Shown one piece after another: positions 18,049-25,294 of a stretch of 64,000 nucleotides of DNA. Below the pieces are notes generated by a model. That model was not told where the DNA came from, made no database searches, and was given only the letters and a program-made list of their open reading frames with translations. The stretch is taken from NCBI RefSeq assembly GCF_013416555.1, contig NZ_JACCFG010000001.1, forward strand, positions 558,001 to 622,000. Direction: 5' to 3'. The position numbers were made by a program, and so were the translations under genes. Source of the stretch: Sphingomonas sp. R-74633. Its GTDB lineage: Bacteria; Pseudomonadota; Alphaproteobacteria; Sphingomonadales; Sphingomonadaceae. Numbering within the stretch: the first letter of the stretch is position 1; the number at the start of each line of letters is the position of its first letter.

Positions 18049-19041
18049 TCAGGCCTCGGTCGTTTCGTCCGGCTTCTTCTTGGCGAAGCGCTTGCGGGCG
18101 ACGAGCGCCGCGGCGGCGCCGCCGAACAGCAGGATCATCGGCGGGGCCGGGACCGGCGCGGGGCCGCCCGAGCTGCTGCCGCCGCAGCCATGCCCGCAGC
18201 TGCTGCTGCCGCCATAGCTGCTCGAACCGTGATGCCAGCCGCTCGAACCCCAGCCGCTGGAGTTGCTCCAGTGGCTGCTCGAGCCGTTCGACGACGACGA
18301 AGTCGACGAGGAATTGGACGAGCTGGTCGAAGAGCTGTTCGACGACGAGGTCGAGACGTCGCCGCTCGACGAGGTCGAGGAGCTGGTCGAAGTCGAGGAC
18401 GAGACATCGCCGCTCGACGAGGACGAGGTCGACGAGGACACGTCGCCGCTCGACGACGAGGTCGAGCTCACTTCGCCGCTCGACGTGGAAGTCGAGGAGC
18501 CGCCGGTGGAGGTGGAAGTCGAGGACCCGCCCGTCGAGGTGGACGAGCCGCCCGTCGACGTGGACGTCGAGCCGCCTGACGAGGACGAGTTGGACGAAGA
18601 GATTTCGATGTTGATGCCGCTCGAGCCGCTGCCCGAGCCGGAGCCTGAACCGCTGCCGCCGAAGAAGCCGCCTGCGAAAAAGCCGCCCATGAAGCCGCCG
18701 CCGCCCGAGCCGCCGATCACGCCCGACGAGGACGAACCGCTGCTGCTCGAGGAAACCACCGGCATCTCGCCATAAGGCGGGGGCGTCGGGATCGGTGCGC
18801 CCTGCGCCGTGACGACGACGACCTGGGGCTGGCCCTGAGTCGTCGTGGTGACCGTGCGCTTCACGACTCGCTTCACGGGCCGCGCGACCGTGCGCTTCAC
18901 GACGCGCTTCTTCGCGACAGTGACCTGCTTCACCACGCGGGGCTGATGAATGCGTTCGGTGACGTACACGCCACCGCCGCCTATCACTGCGCCTCCGCAG
19001 GTGCAGGCGCACAGTTTGGCCAGGGCCATGCGAACCGACAT
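18049..19041 (-). CDS. Ser-rich low-complexity surface protein with PEP-CTERM-like C-terminal tail
   Basis: A 330-residue protein; ATG at 19041 chosen over the GTG three codons earlier. Residues about 4-25 are hydrophobic with a Cys-rich CACTCGGAV. A basic Val/Lys/Arg stretch follows (about 35-65). From about 95 to 285 the sequence is almost only Ser, Thr and Gly, with repeated SSGDVSS-type units and Gly-rich FMGGFFAGGFFGG. The C-terminus reads PAPVPAPP, a hydrophobic segment (about 18 residues), then RKRFAKKK: the layout of PEP-CTERM-type sorting tails, with PAP in place of PEP. A CGHGCGG pair of cysteines precedes it. I infer an exported, probably cell-wall or envelope-anchored, possibly glycosylated protein. 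Confidence 0.72.
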   Translation of the reverse strand: MSVRMALAKLCACTCGGAVIGGGGVYVTERIHQPRVVKQVTVAKKRVVKRTVARPVKRVVKRTVTTTTQGQPQVVVVTAQGAPIPTPPPYGEMPVVSSSSSGSSSSGVIGGSGGGGFMGGFFAGGFFGGSGSGSGSGSGSSGINIEISSSNSSSSGGSTSTSTGGSSTSTGGSSTSTSTGGSSTSTSSGEVSSTSSSSGDVSSSTSSSSSGDVSSSTSTSSSTSSSGDVSTSSSNSSSTSSSNSSSTSSSSNGSSSHWSNSSGWGSSGWHHGSSSYGGSSSCGHGCGGSSSGGPAPVPAPPMILLFGGAAAALVARKRFAKKKPDETTEA

Positions 19042-19457
19042 TGTTCCCACTCTTCCTTTGCTGGCGTGTCGCTCCCCACGGGACCGTCAGCAGCTTCACG
19101 CCTGTCAATGCAGGAAAAGTGCAAAACAAACTATTAAGTGCAACGGCGTAAGAGTTCATTAACCATATTATTGCGCGATTTTCGCTTAGAGGAATTCTGC
19201 CGCGAAGGTTAATGTTCTACTTCGGCACGGAAGCGCCTGTTCGTAGGTAGCCCTTTGTGAACATTACCGGTTAATTTTCAGGCGCTTCGACCCCCGGTTC
19301 AGCCCGCGCTAATTTCCCCCCATTTACGGGGCATTACGCCTGTGGATTAAAACAACGGCGCGCTTGTTAACGCCCTCGCGCATAAGTATAGGGCCGCGCA
19401 GGGCAAAGCGGTCTCCGTGCGGCTCAGCCAAGCGGCGACCGGAGTGGAGTAGTGGGG
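19042..19457. other. 416-base intergenic region, AT-richer, divergent promoters
   Basis: The gap between the divergent Ser-rich gene and dksA is clearly richer in A+T than the genes around it. It contains TTAACCAT at 19159-19166, which equals the half-site known for CtrA in Caulobacter, several other TTAA words, and a sigma-70-like element before dksA (19364-19392). No open reading frame of note. Confidence 0.5.
19364..19392 (+). promoter_or_regulatory. Candidate sigma-70-type promoter of dksA
   Basis: TTGTTA at 19364-19369 and TATAGG at 19387-19392 are separated by 17 bases. Transcription would begin near 19400, giving a leader of about 58 bases before the dksA start. Match is partial; no start-site data. 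Confidence 0.4.
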
Positions 19458-19925
19458 ATGGCTACTGTTTTGGATCGCTTCGACGAACCGAGTAAACGTG
19501 TTCCTACCGCCGCCAATGACGGCGACAACGGCTATCGGCCGAGCAACGACGAACCCTTCATGAACCCGCGTCAGCTGGATTATTTCCGCGATAAGCTGAA
19601 TGCGTGGAAGGAAGATATCTTCCGCGAGTCGGCCGGAACGCTCAACCAGCTGCAGACCGATACGCTGCGCGAGGCCGATCTCACCGATCGCGCTTCGAGC
19701 GAGACCGACTGGTCGATCGAGCTGCGCACGCGTGATCGCCAGCGCAAGCTGATCTCGAAGATCGACGCCGCGCTGCGCCGAATCGAGGACGGCGAGTACG
19801 GTTATTGCGAAGTGACCGGCGAGCCGATCAGCCTCGGTCGCCTGGAAGCGCGGCCGATCGCGACGATGACCGTTGAGGCGCAGGAACGCCACGAGCGCAA
19901 CGAAAAGGTATCGAGGGACGAATAG
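19458..19925 (+). CDS. dksA: RNA polymerase-binding transcription factor DksA, one-cysteine type
   Basis: A 155-residue DksA protein that binds the secondary channel of RNA polymerase and works with ppGpp on stringent control. The coiled coil runs about 35-100 (DYFRDKLNAWKEDIF ... LREADLTDRASSETDWS), with the conserved D-x-x-D-x-A tip DLTDRAS. The zinc-finger region keeps just one of four cysteines (GYCEVTGEPIS, then RPIATMT), the usual state in Alphaproteobacteria, as I recall for the Rhodobacter and Caulobacter proteins. ATG at 19458 has GGGG nearby; a GTG two codons earlier is possible. A rho-independent terminator follows. Confidence 0.93.
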   Translation: MATVLDRFDEPSKRVPTAANDGDNGYRPSNDEPFMNPRQLDYFRDKLNAWKEDIFRESAGTLNQLQTDTLREADLTDRASSETDWSIELRTRDRQRKLISKIDAALRRIEDGEYGYCEVTGEPISLGRLEARPIATMTVEAQERHERNEKVSRDE

Positions 19926-19927
19926 TA

Positions 19928-19950
19928 GGGGGCTTACGGCCTCCTTTTTT
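19928..19950 (+). terminator. Rho-independent terminator of dksA
   Basis: GGGGGC pairs with GCCTCC (one G-T wobble) around a five-base loop and is followed by six T. It starts three bases after the dksA stop. Confidence 0.75.
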
Positions 19951-20060
19951 GTGCCTCCCCGGTACAACCGCGGAGGCACATTTTCGGCTCTTGTTTACGC
20001 TTTCGACAAGGTTTGCTGGTCTATTCTACGCGCGTAACCCCTTGCGTTCGAGCGACACGA

Positions 20061-20435
20061 ATGGACCAGTTCTCCTTTGACCCTCTCACGGCGCTTTCGG
20101 CGGACGATTTCGCCAGCCAGCGCACGGACTCACGCGATAGCCTGATGCTGTCGGCGCTGTTCCGCGTTGCGGGACGGCCGGACGAGCAGGTGCGGGTGCG
20201 AAATCTCTCGTCGGGCGGCCTGATGGCCGAATATGCCCAGCCGATCGATCGCGGGGCGCATGTCGAAGTGGAAGTGCGCGGTGTGGGCTGGGTCGCCGGT
20301 CGCATCGCCTGGGCGACTGATGGCCGCGTGGGCATCGCCTTCGATTCGTCGATCGATCCGATGCTGGCGCGAAAGCCGGTCGGCAAGGGTGCGCACACGC
20401 CGAGCTTCGTGAAGCCGATCATCACCCGGCGCTAA
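20061..20435 (+). CDS. PilZ domain protein
   Basis: A 124-residue single-domain protein of the PilZ family, which binds cyclic-di-GMP. The motif NLSSGGL ((D/N)-x-S-x-x-G) is present at about residue 49-55, with an Arg-rich stretch before it (FRVAGRPDEQVRVR) in place of the canonical RxxxR, followed by beta strands EVEVRGVGWVAGRIAW and GRVGIAFD. ATG at 20061 is preferred; the frame is open upstream to 20013. Partner and output are unknown. The neighbouring DksA, DUF465 and RcdA-like genes suggest a group of regulatory genes. Confidence 0.85.
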   Translation: MDQFSFDPLTALSADDFASQRTDSRDSLMLSALFRVAGRPDEQVRVRNLSSGGLMAEYAQPIDRGAHVEVEVRGVGWVAGRIAWATDGRVGIAFDSSIDPMLARKPVGKGAHTPSFVKPIITRR

Positions 20436-20475
20436 AGTGCCTCCGGGTTCAGTTCTTTCGATGATTTCGCGCGTC

Positions 20476-20504
20476 GGGGTGCGGCTTGGGCCACACCCCT
20501 TGTT
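20476..20504. terminator. Hairpin after PilZ gene
   Basis: GGGGTG pairs with CACACCCC-type sequence and GGC with GCC around a short loop, with one mismatch, followed by TTGTT. It lies between the convergent PilZ and DUF465 genes. Confidence 0.45.
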
Positions 20505-20515
20505 GCGCGGCGCCT

Positions 20516-20668
20516 CTAACGCGCCATCTCTTCCTTGAGTCGAAGCTTCTGCTTCTTCAGGGAGGCCAGGACCAGATGGTCCGGCTGAGGCCGTTGCGAT
20601 TCGGCGGCGATTCGCTGGTCGAGCACATTGTGCTTGGCCGAAAGTGCCGAGAAATGCGCGTTCTGCAT
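20516..20668 (-). CDS. DUF465 (YdcH-like) small protein
   Basis: A 50-residue protein read on the minus strand: it starts MQNAHFSALSAKHNVLDQRI and ends LKKQKLRLKEEMAR. The pattern (a first helix with LxxKHxxLDxxI, then DHLVLASLKKQKLRLKEEM) is the DUF465/YdcH family, short two-helix proteins of unknown role. An AGGAG lies nine bases before the ATG at 20668. It is divergent from a second DUF465 gene about 180 bases away. Confidence 0.85.
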   Translation of the reverse strand: MQNAHFSALSAKHNVLDQRIAAESQRPQPDHLVLASLKKQKLRLKEEMAR

Positions 20669-20847
20669 CGAAGCAGTCTCCTTCATCGGTGGCCGGAACC
20701 TGTGAATAAATCACTTTTCCACAGCTTTGTCGCGGGCGAATCGCGGTTGCTGAACGGCTAATCGACAGTGTGCGGAAATAGCGCGATGATCCGTTGCGGA
20801 GCCTCTCGCCGTGGTGCAGGGAGCTTCGGGTATCGGGGGCGTTCGCG

Positions 20848-21045
20848 ATGGACGAGAGAGAGATTGTGCGGCGGCTCGAGACGGTGCGGACCGAGCATCG
20901 CGATCTCGATGCCGCGATCGATGCGCTGCTCGCCACCGGCACGGCCGATCAGCTCCAGGTCGCCCGGCTCAAGAAGCGCAAGCTCATGCTGCGCGACGAG
21001 ATCGCGATGCTGGAAGACCAGCTGATCCCCGACATCATCGCCTGA
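20848..21045 (+). CDS. Second DUF465 (YdcH-like) small protein
   Basis: A 65-residue protein with the same two-helix layout: RRLETVRTEHRDLDAAIDAL and then QVARLKKRKLMLRDEIAMLEDQLIP. The family match is clear from the H-x-x-L-D-x-x-I and L-K-K-x-K-L-x-L-(R/K)-(D/E)-E-I motifs. ATG at 20848 is chosen; an upstream in-frame start at 20794 would add 18 residues with no family likeness. It is 59 bases upstream of the RcdA-like gene on the same strand. Function unknown. Confidence 0.88.
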   Translation: MDEREIVRRLETVRTEHRDLDAAIDALLATGTADQLQVARLKKRKLMLRDEIAMLEDQLIPDIIA

Positions 21046-21061
21046 TCACACGGCTTGATCC

Positions 21062-21076
21062 GTTACGGGACGTAAC
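21062..21076. promoter_or_regulatory. GTTACG-GGA-CGTAAC dyad upstream of RcdA-like gene
   Basis: A perfect six-base inverted repeat with a three-base centre lies 28 bases before the RcdA-like start, and a third half-site CGTTAC is at 21097-21102. It may be an operator. A TTAA word with a second TTAC 8 bases later overlaps, only loosely like a CtrA box. Confidence 0.35.
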
Positions 21077-21103
21077 TCCTGTGAAATTAAGCATTTCGTT
21101 ACC

Positions 21104-21592
21104 ATGAAGGCTATGGCAGCGTCCCAAGTCATGGGGAAACAGGGCACAGCAACGATCCATCGCAAGCTGATCGACTCGCTCTATGTCGAGGCGATGCTGC
21201 TCGCGGATGAGGCGCGCGCTTATTTCGATGAGCTCGGCCGCGACGAGCGCGAGGCGCTGGAAGCGCTCAACCGAGTCGCCTTTTCCTGCGAGTCGCTGAA
21301 GGTGACGACCCGGCTGATGCACATCATCGCCTGGTTGCTCACCCAGCGCGCGGTCGACGCGGGCGAACTCAGCCCCGGCGACGCGCTGGCGCCCTCGCGC
21401 CGGCTCGGCGAGGGGCCCGAGACCGAGGAAGCGCTGCTGGCGGCAATGCCGGAACATGCGGTGTCGATCATCAACACCAGCATCGACCTCTATCGCCGCG
21501 TCGGCCGGCTCGACGAGTCGCTGGAGGAGCAGTTCGTGGCCGTCGAAAGCCCCGCGCGCTCGATGATGGACCGGCTGGCCGCGGCTTTCTGA
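21104..21592 (+). CDS. DUF1465 family protein, RcdA-like proteolytic adaptor
   Basis: A 162-residue, mostly helical protein. The segments RKLIDSLYVEAMLLADEARAYFD, FSCESLKVTTRLMHIIAWLL and IDLYRRVGRLDESL match the DUF1465 family, of which Caulobacter RcdA is the studied member; there it helps ClpXP degrade the cell-cycle regulator CtrA. Length fits. Whether this copy has the same client is inference. The gene follows a DUF465 gene. ATG at 21104 has no strong Shine-Dalgarno; a second ATG four codons later is an alternative. Confidence 0.75.
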   Translation: MKAMAASQVMGKQGTATIHRKLIDSLYVEAMLLADEARAYFDELGRDEREALEALNRVAFSCESLKVTTRLMHIIAWLLTQRAVDAGELSPGDALAPSRRLGEGPETEEALLAAMPEHAVSIINTSIDLYRRVGRLDESLEEQFVAVESPARSMMDRLAAAF

Positions 21593-21599
21593 CGCTTAC

Positions 21600-21625
21600 G
21601 TCATCCTGGCGAAAGCCGGGGTGAC
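21600..21625. repeat. Palindromic intergenic repeat (GTCATCC type)
   Basis: GTCATCCTGGC and GCCGGGGTGAC pair with two G-T wobbles around a GAAA tetraloop. It lies between the convergent RcdA-like and nitronate monooxygenase-like genes and is probably another copy of the repeat seen at 6081 and 59179. Confidence 0.6.
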
Positions 21626-21627
21626 AG

Positions 21628-22572
21628 TTAGCCGCAGAGCGCGGCCTTCGCCGCGGCATATTCTGCCTTCATCTTCTCGATCTTCACCGCCGCCGGCTCG
21701 ATCGCATGGACCGCGCCGATGCCCTGGCCCGAACCCCAGATGTCCTTCCAGGCCTTGGCCCCGCCGAAGTTCATCGCGCTCGGATCGCTCTCGGGCAGCT
21801 TGTCCGGGTCGAGCCCGGCATTGACGATCGATGCCTTCAGATAATTGCCGTGCACGCCGGTGAAGAGGTTCGAATAGACGATGTCCTCCGCCGTGCCCTC
21901 GACGATGCCCTGCTTGTAATCCTGCGTCGCATTGGCCTCGTCGGTCGCGATGAAGGGCGAGCCGATATAGGCGAGGTCGGCGCCCATCGCCTGAGCGGCG
22001 AGCACCGAGCGGCCATTGGCGATCGCGCCCGAGAGCACCACCGGCCCGTCGAACCATTCGCGCACTTCCTGGACGATCGCGAAGGGGCTGAGCCGCCCGG
22101 CATGGCCGCCGGCGCCGGTCGCGACCAGGATCAGCCCGTCGGCGCCCTTTTCGACGGCCTTGTGGGCGAAGCGGTTGTCGATCACGTCGTGCAGCGTGAT
22201 GCCGCCCCAGCCATGGACGGCATCATTGAGCTCGGGCCGCGCGCCGAGCGAGGTGATCACGATCGGCACCTTCCACTTGGCGCACACCGTCACGTCATGC
22301 TCGAGCCGTGGGTTGGAGCGGTGGACGATCTGGTTGACCGCGAAGGGGGCGGCCGGCGTGTCGGGATTGTCGCGGTCCCAGGCGGCGAGTTCCTCGGTGA
22401 TCTGGTGGAGCCATTCGTCGAGCTTGGTATCCGGCCGCGCATTGAGCGCCGGGAACGAGCCGACGATCCCCGCCTTGCACTGGGCGATGACCAGCTCGGG
22501 CACCGAGATGATGAACAGCGGCGACCCGATGACGGGAAGGCGCAGGCGATCGAAGAGCGGGGGCAGGGCCAT
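21628..22572 (-). CDS. Nitronate monooxygenase (2-nitropropane dioxygenase-like) flavoprotein
   Basis: A 314-residue FMN-binding TIM-barrel enzyme of the NPD/NMO family. Seen: the N-terminal LRLPVIGSPLFIISVPELV, VATGAGGHAGRLSPF (the GxGGHxG-type phosphate-binding region with the conserved His), SGAIANGRSVLAAQAMGADLAYIGSPF (typical ...GGIadGr...aAlalGAdgv..GT.F). The start at 22572 is chosen because everything upstream looks non-coding. It may oxidise alkyl nitronates or act as an uncharacterised flavin reductase; many relatives are mis-named. It stands alone on the minus strand. Confidence 0.85.
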   Translation of the reverse strand: MALPPLFDRLRLPVIGSPLFIISVPELVIAQCKAGIVGSFPALNARPDTKLDEWLHQITEELAAWDRDNPDTPAAPFAVNQIVHRSNPRLEHDVTVCAKWKVPIVITSLGARPELNDAVHGWGGITLHDVIDNRFAHKAVEKGADGLILVATGAGGHAGRLSPFAIVQEVREWFDGPVVLSGAIANGRSVLAAQAMGADLAYIGSPFIATDEANATQDYKQGIVEGTAEDIVYSNLFTGVHGNYLKASIVNAGLDPDKLPESDPSAMNFGGAKAWKDIWGSGQGIGAVHAIEPAAVKIEKMKAEYAAAKAALCG

Positions 22573-22734
22573 GGATCGGTTTTGTAGCGAAACGGAATGG
22601 CCGTCCAGCCCGGTGCAGGCGACGCTACGGCAACGCCGGGTGCAGGATCCGGGCACAGCGCCGACTCGGGGCCGCATTGAAGCAAACCCGCCGAATCCCC
22701 ATTATCGGGCGATCCAGTTGCCCCGGGGAGTCTC

Positions 22735-22902
22735 ATGGTCACCAACGAGGTCTACATCATCGTCCGCGACGCAATCAAAGCCGCGTCGCTCCAGAGCGGC
22801 AAGCTCTACGAAGAGGGGCAGGAGAGCCATTATCAGGCCCTCGCCGCGGTGATGGCGCTACGCCAGGCGGGTTACGAGGTGACCAAGCGGCTCGACAATT
22901 AG
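22735..22902 (+). CDS. Small hypothetical protein, 55 residues
   Basis: A 55-residue reading frame starting MVTNEVYIIVRDAIKAASLQ and ending GYEVTKRLDN, with GGGGAG four bases before the ATG. Codon use resembles the neighbours, and it fills the divergent gap beside the nitronate monooxygenase gene. It is predicted helical and soluble. No family recognised. Its last four bases overlap the end of the convergent 139-residue gene. Confidence 0.65.
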   Translation: MVTNEVYIIVRDAIKAASLQSGKLYEEGQESHYQALAAVMALRQAGYEVTKRLDN

Positions 22903-23318
22903 TCGAACGGCCGCTGCCAGACCACAAAGGTATCGACCTCGGGCGAGCGCACCGCGGCGGCATAGGCGTGGTGGCGGAAGCCCGGCAGTTCGGCGATCCG
23001 CTTGACCATCGCGCCTTCACCCCGCGCACCCAGCGGCACGGTGAAGGCGATGTCCTCATCCAGCCCGTAGAATAGCCACCACGCGCCGCGTCCGTCCGGG
23101 CCATAGTCGCTGGTTTCGATCGCGATCGCCCCCAACGCGTCGATCACCGTGGCGCGCCGGTTCCCCTCGGGGTCGATTGACCAGAGGCTGTCGATATCCG
23201 CGCCGGCGCGCCATTGGCCTTCGAATTCCGGCTCGGCGATCGGGGCGGGCGGTTCGGCGGGAACGGATAGGGGAGCCGGTGCCGGACGGCGACGCTTCAA
23301 CCAATCGAACAAACCCAT
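22899..23318 (-). CDS. Hypothetical soluble protein
   Basis: A 139-residue protein starting MGLFDWLKRRRP; AGAGG six bases upstream supports the start at 23318 over one nine codons earlier. An N-terminal amphipathic basic stretch and a Pro/Ala-rich linker (PAPAPLSVPAEPPAPIAEP) precede a compact domain with DALGAIAIETSDYG, WWLFYGLDEDIAF and VVWQRPFD. No family recognised. The start resembles short membrane-tethering helices, but that is inference. Confidence 0.65.
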   Translation of the reverse strand: MGLFDWLKRRRPAPAPLSVPAEPPAPIAEPEFEGQWRAGADIDSLWSIDPEGNRRATVIDALGAIAIETSDYGPDGRGAWWLFYGLDEDIAFTVPLGARGEGAMVKRIAELPGFRHHAYAAAVRSPEVDTFVVWQRPFD

Positions 23319-23372
23319 TGCGACCTCTCGACTCGAAAGGCCCATGGGCTAGCCGGGCAATGTGACGGCTGA

Positions 23373-23897
23373 TCAGTCGACGCGTTTCAGTCCCGCGGCA
23401 TATTCGCGCTGCTTGGTCGCGTAGAGCGTGGCGCTGGCCTTGAGCATCGCCTTCTGCATCTCGTCGAGCGGGCGGACGGCCCTGGCGGGGGAGCCGACGA
23501 TCAGATGCCCTGCCGGAAATTCCTTGCCCTCGGTCACCAGCGCGCCGGCGCCGACCAGGCAGTCCTCGCCGATCACCGCGCGGTTGAGGATTGTTGCACC
23601 CATGCCGATCAGCGTGCGGTTGCCGATCGTGCAGCCGTGCAGGATCGCATGGTGGCCCACGGTCACGTCCTCGCCCACGGTGCAGGGCGCGCCGGGATCG
23701 GAATGGAGCATCGCCCCGTCCTGGATGTTCGAGCGCGCACCGATCACGATCGGGGTGTTGTCCGCGCGCACCACCGCGCCGAACCAGACCGAGGCCAGTT
23801 CGGCCAGATGGACGTCGCCGATCAGGTCGGCACTCGGCGCGACCCAGGCGTCTTCAGCTAGGAGGGGCTGATGCCCCGCAAATTCGTAAAGCGGCAT
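23373..23897 (-). CDS. Gamma-carbonic-anhydrase-like hexapeptide repeat protein
   Basis: A 174-residue left-handed beta-helix protein of the gamma-class carbonic anhydrase group (YrdA/PaaY-like), usually a trimer. Hexapeptide repeats run through about 30-145 (IGDVHL, VWFGAVVRAD, IGARSNIQDGAMLH, VGHHAILHGC, IGMGATIL). Histidines in MLHSD and VGHHAILHG match the metal ligands. Carbonic anhydrase activity is not assured in this subgroup. The start MPLYEF at 23897 is chosen; the open frame extends further but overlaps the upstream gene. It is five bases downstream of the small membrane protein gene. Confidence 0.85.
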   Translation of the reverse strand: MPLYEFAGHQPLLAEDAWVAPSADLIGDVHLAELASVWFGAVVRADNTPIVIGARSNIQDGAMLHSDPGAPCTVGEDVTVGHHAILHGCTIGNRTLIGMGATILNRAVIGEDCLVGAGALVTEGKEFPAGHLIVGSPARAVRPLDEMQKAMLKASATLYATKQREYAAGLKRVD

Positions 23898-23901
23898 CCG
23901 C

Positions 23902-24132
23902 TCAGAATAGCGGCGCGGAAAGCTCCGGGGGAAGCGGAATGTTCGCGCCGAGCGCGAGCGCCAGCGCGACCGCGCCGAGCAGCACCGCCAGCGTCGACGA
24001 AAGCGAGAACAGGCCCCAGCCGACCATCGTGACGACCTGCGGGTTCGCACGCTGCTCGCGCTTGTTGCGCTGCATCGACATGATCACGAACATCGCGAGC
24101 ATCGCATATGCGAAGACAAAGAACTCGGTCAT
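23902..24132 (-). CDS. Small hypothetical membrane protein
   Basis: A 76-residue protein with two hydrophobic segments (about 4-20 and 37-62) separated by a short basic loop (QRNKREQRANP). ATG at 24132 is used; a GTG eight codons earlier is possible. No family recognised. It lies four bases before the gamma-carbonic-anhydrase-like gene and is probably cotranscribed with it. Confidence 0.65.
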   Translation of the reverse strand: MTEFFVFAYAMLAMFVIMSMQRNKREQRANPQVVTMVGWGLFSLSSTLAVLLGAVALALALGANIPLPPELSAPLF

Positions 24133-24245
24133 CAATCCCACCCCGGAAATCCCCACGGCGATTTTAGGCGAGGAGGGTTAACGCTTCAATGCCGCACGCC
24201 TCCGGTTTACCGCAGTGCAGCAAGGATCCGTCGCGGGCGAAATGA

Positions 24246-25178
24246 TCAGTGGTGGGCGGCCGTGCTCGCCGACTTGCAGCTGCACGCGCAGACGCAGGCG
24301 GGCATGCAGAGGCAGGGCTGGGGAACTGCGCAGTGGCAGGTGTGCGCGGCGGGCTTGTGCTCGTCCTTCTTCGGCTTTTCGGGCGCACCGGGCAGCGGCA
24401 GCAGGTCGCGCGCATTGCCAGTATAGATGGTGTGGGCGTCGGCGCTGCCGCACGCGGTGCAGCCATCATGCTCCTCGTCATGATCGTGGCTGCTGCCGAA
24501 GCTGAAGCTGTGGCCCGACTCCTTCTTGAGCACCTTCTTCGCGGCCTCGCACACCGCAATCGCATAATTGCCCAGCGTCGAGACCATCTGGCCCATCGCG
24601 ACCTGCTCGGTGGCGAAATAGTGGACTAGCATCGCGTCGCGGTGGGCATCCACCGGCTCGCGCACCGCGGGATAGCTCAGCATCTGCTGCAGGTCGGCGA
24701 GCTGCGATTCCATCGCGCCGATCTGGCCGCTCCAATTGTTGAACGCGGCGAACAGGTCGTAATGCGGCCAGCTCGCCGGCGCCTGGGGGCGCATCTGCTC
24801 GACGAAGTTGACCGGCCCGGCCAGATCCTCGCGCAGCAGCCGGAGCAGCACGCGCAGCGTCACCACGTCGCGCTGCGGCTGGCGCAGGCGCTGGGCGAAG
24901 GTTTCGGTCACCGTGCCGGTGTGCTTCCACACCTGCCGGCACAGCATGCGGGTGAATTCCTCGTCGCGCTTCTTCGGCTTGGCGAGCAGCGCGGACTTGA
25001 GCGACGAGAGCACGCCGATCACGATCAGCAGTGCGATCAATACCCCGCCGACCAGGATCCAGGCCGGCCAGTAGATCGCTTCCGCGCTGATCGGCTGGGC
25101 GGCAGTGCTGGCATTGGCGACCGAGGCATTCGCCGCGCTCGCCGCCAGATTGCCGATCGAAGCCAGAATAATCGCCAC
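24246..25178 (-). CDS. Membrane protein of unknown function with Cys-rich C-terminal tail
   Basis: A 310-residue protein. One strong membrane helix at about 38-62 follows a short Ala-rich N-terminus. Residues 70-215 look like a helical cytosolic domain (RMLCRQVWKHTGTVTETFAQ, NNWSGQIGAMESQLADLQQML). Near 230-250 is a His/Asp patch (SSHDHDEEHDGC with a second Cys in TACG). The last 35 residues hold eight cysteines, mostly spaced C-x-C (PCLCM, ACVCACSC), before KSASTAAHH. No family recognised. The tail suggests metal binding or a cofactor site; this is inference. It follows uxaA on the same strand after 116 bases. Confidence 0.7.
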   Translation of the reverse strand: MAIILASIGNLAASAANASVANASTAAQPISAEAIYWPAWILVGGVLIALLIVIGVLSSLKSALLAKPKKRDEEFTRMLCRQVWKHTGTVTETFAQRLRQPQRDVVTLRVLLRLLREDLAGPVNFVEQMRPQAPASWPHYDLFAAFNNWSGQIGAMESQLADLQQMLSYPAVREPVDAHRDAMLVHYFATEQVAMGQMVSTLGNYAIAVCEAAKKVLKKESGHSFSFGSSHDHDEEHDGCTACGSADAHTIYTGNARDLLPLPGAPEKPKKDEHKPAAHTCHCAVPQPCLCMPACVCACSCKSASTAAHH

Positions 25179-25294
25179 GCCATTCCCCCTGAGTCGCGGG
25201 CGATATGGTTAACAGAAATGAACGGGCAGCACAGTCATGACTCATCCGTTTCGAAACGGAGATGTTGCATAAACCTGCGCAATTGCTGCGCGCG

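Noticed and set aside
18046..18775. Plus-strand acidic or Arg-rich frames opposite the Ser-rich gene
   Set aside because: These are antisense of TCG/GAC-type Ser codons; the minus-strand product has a signal-like start and a sorting-like tail.
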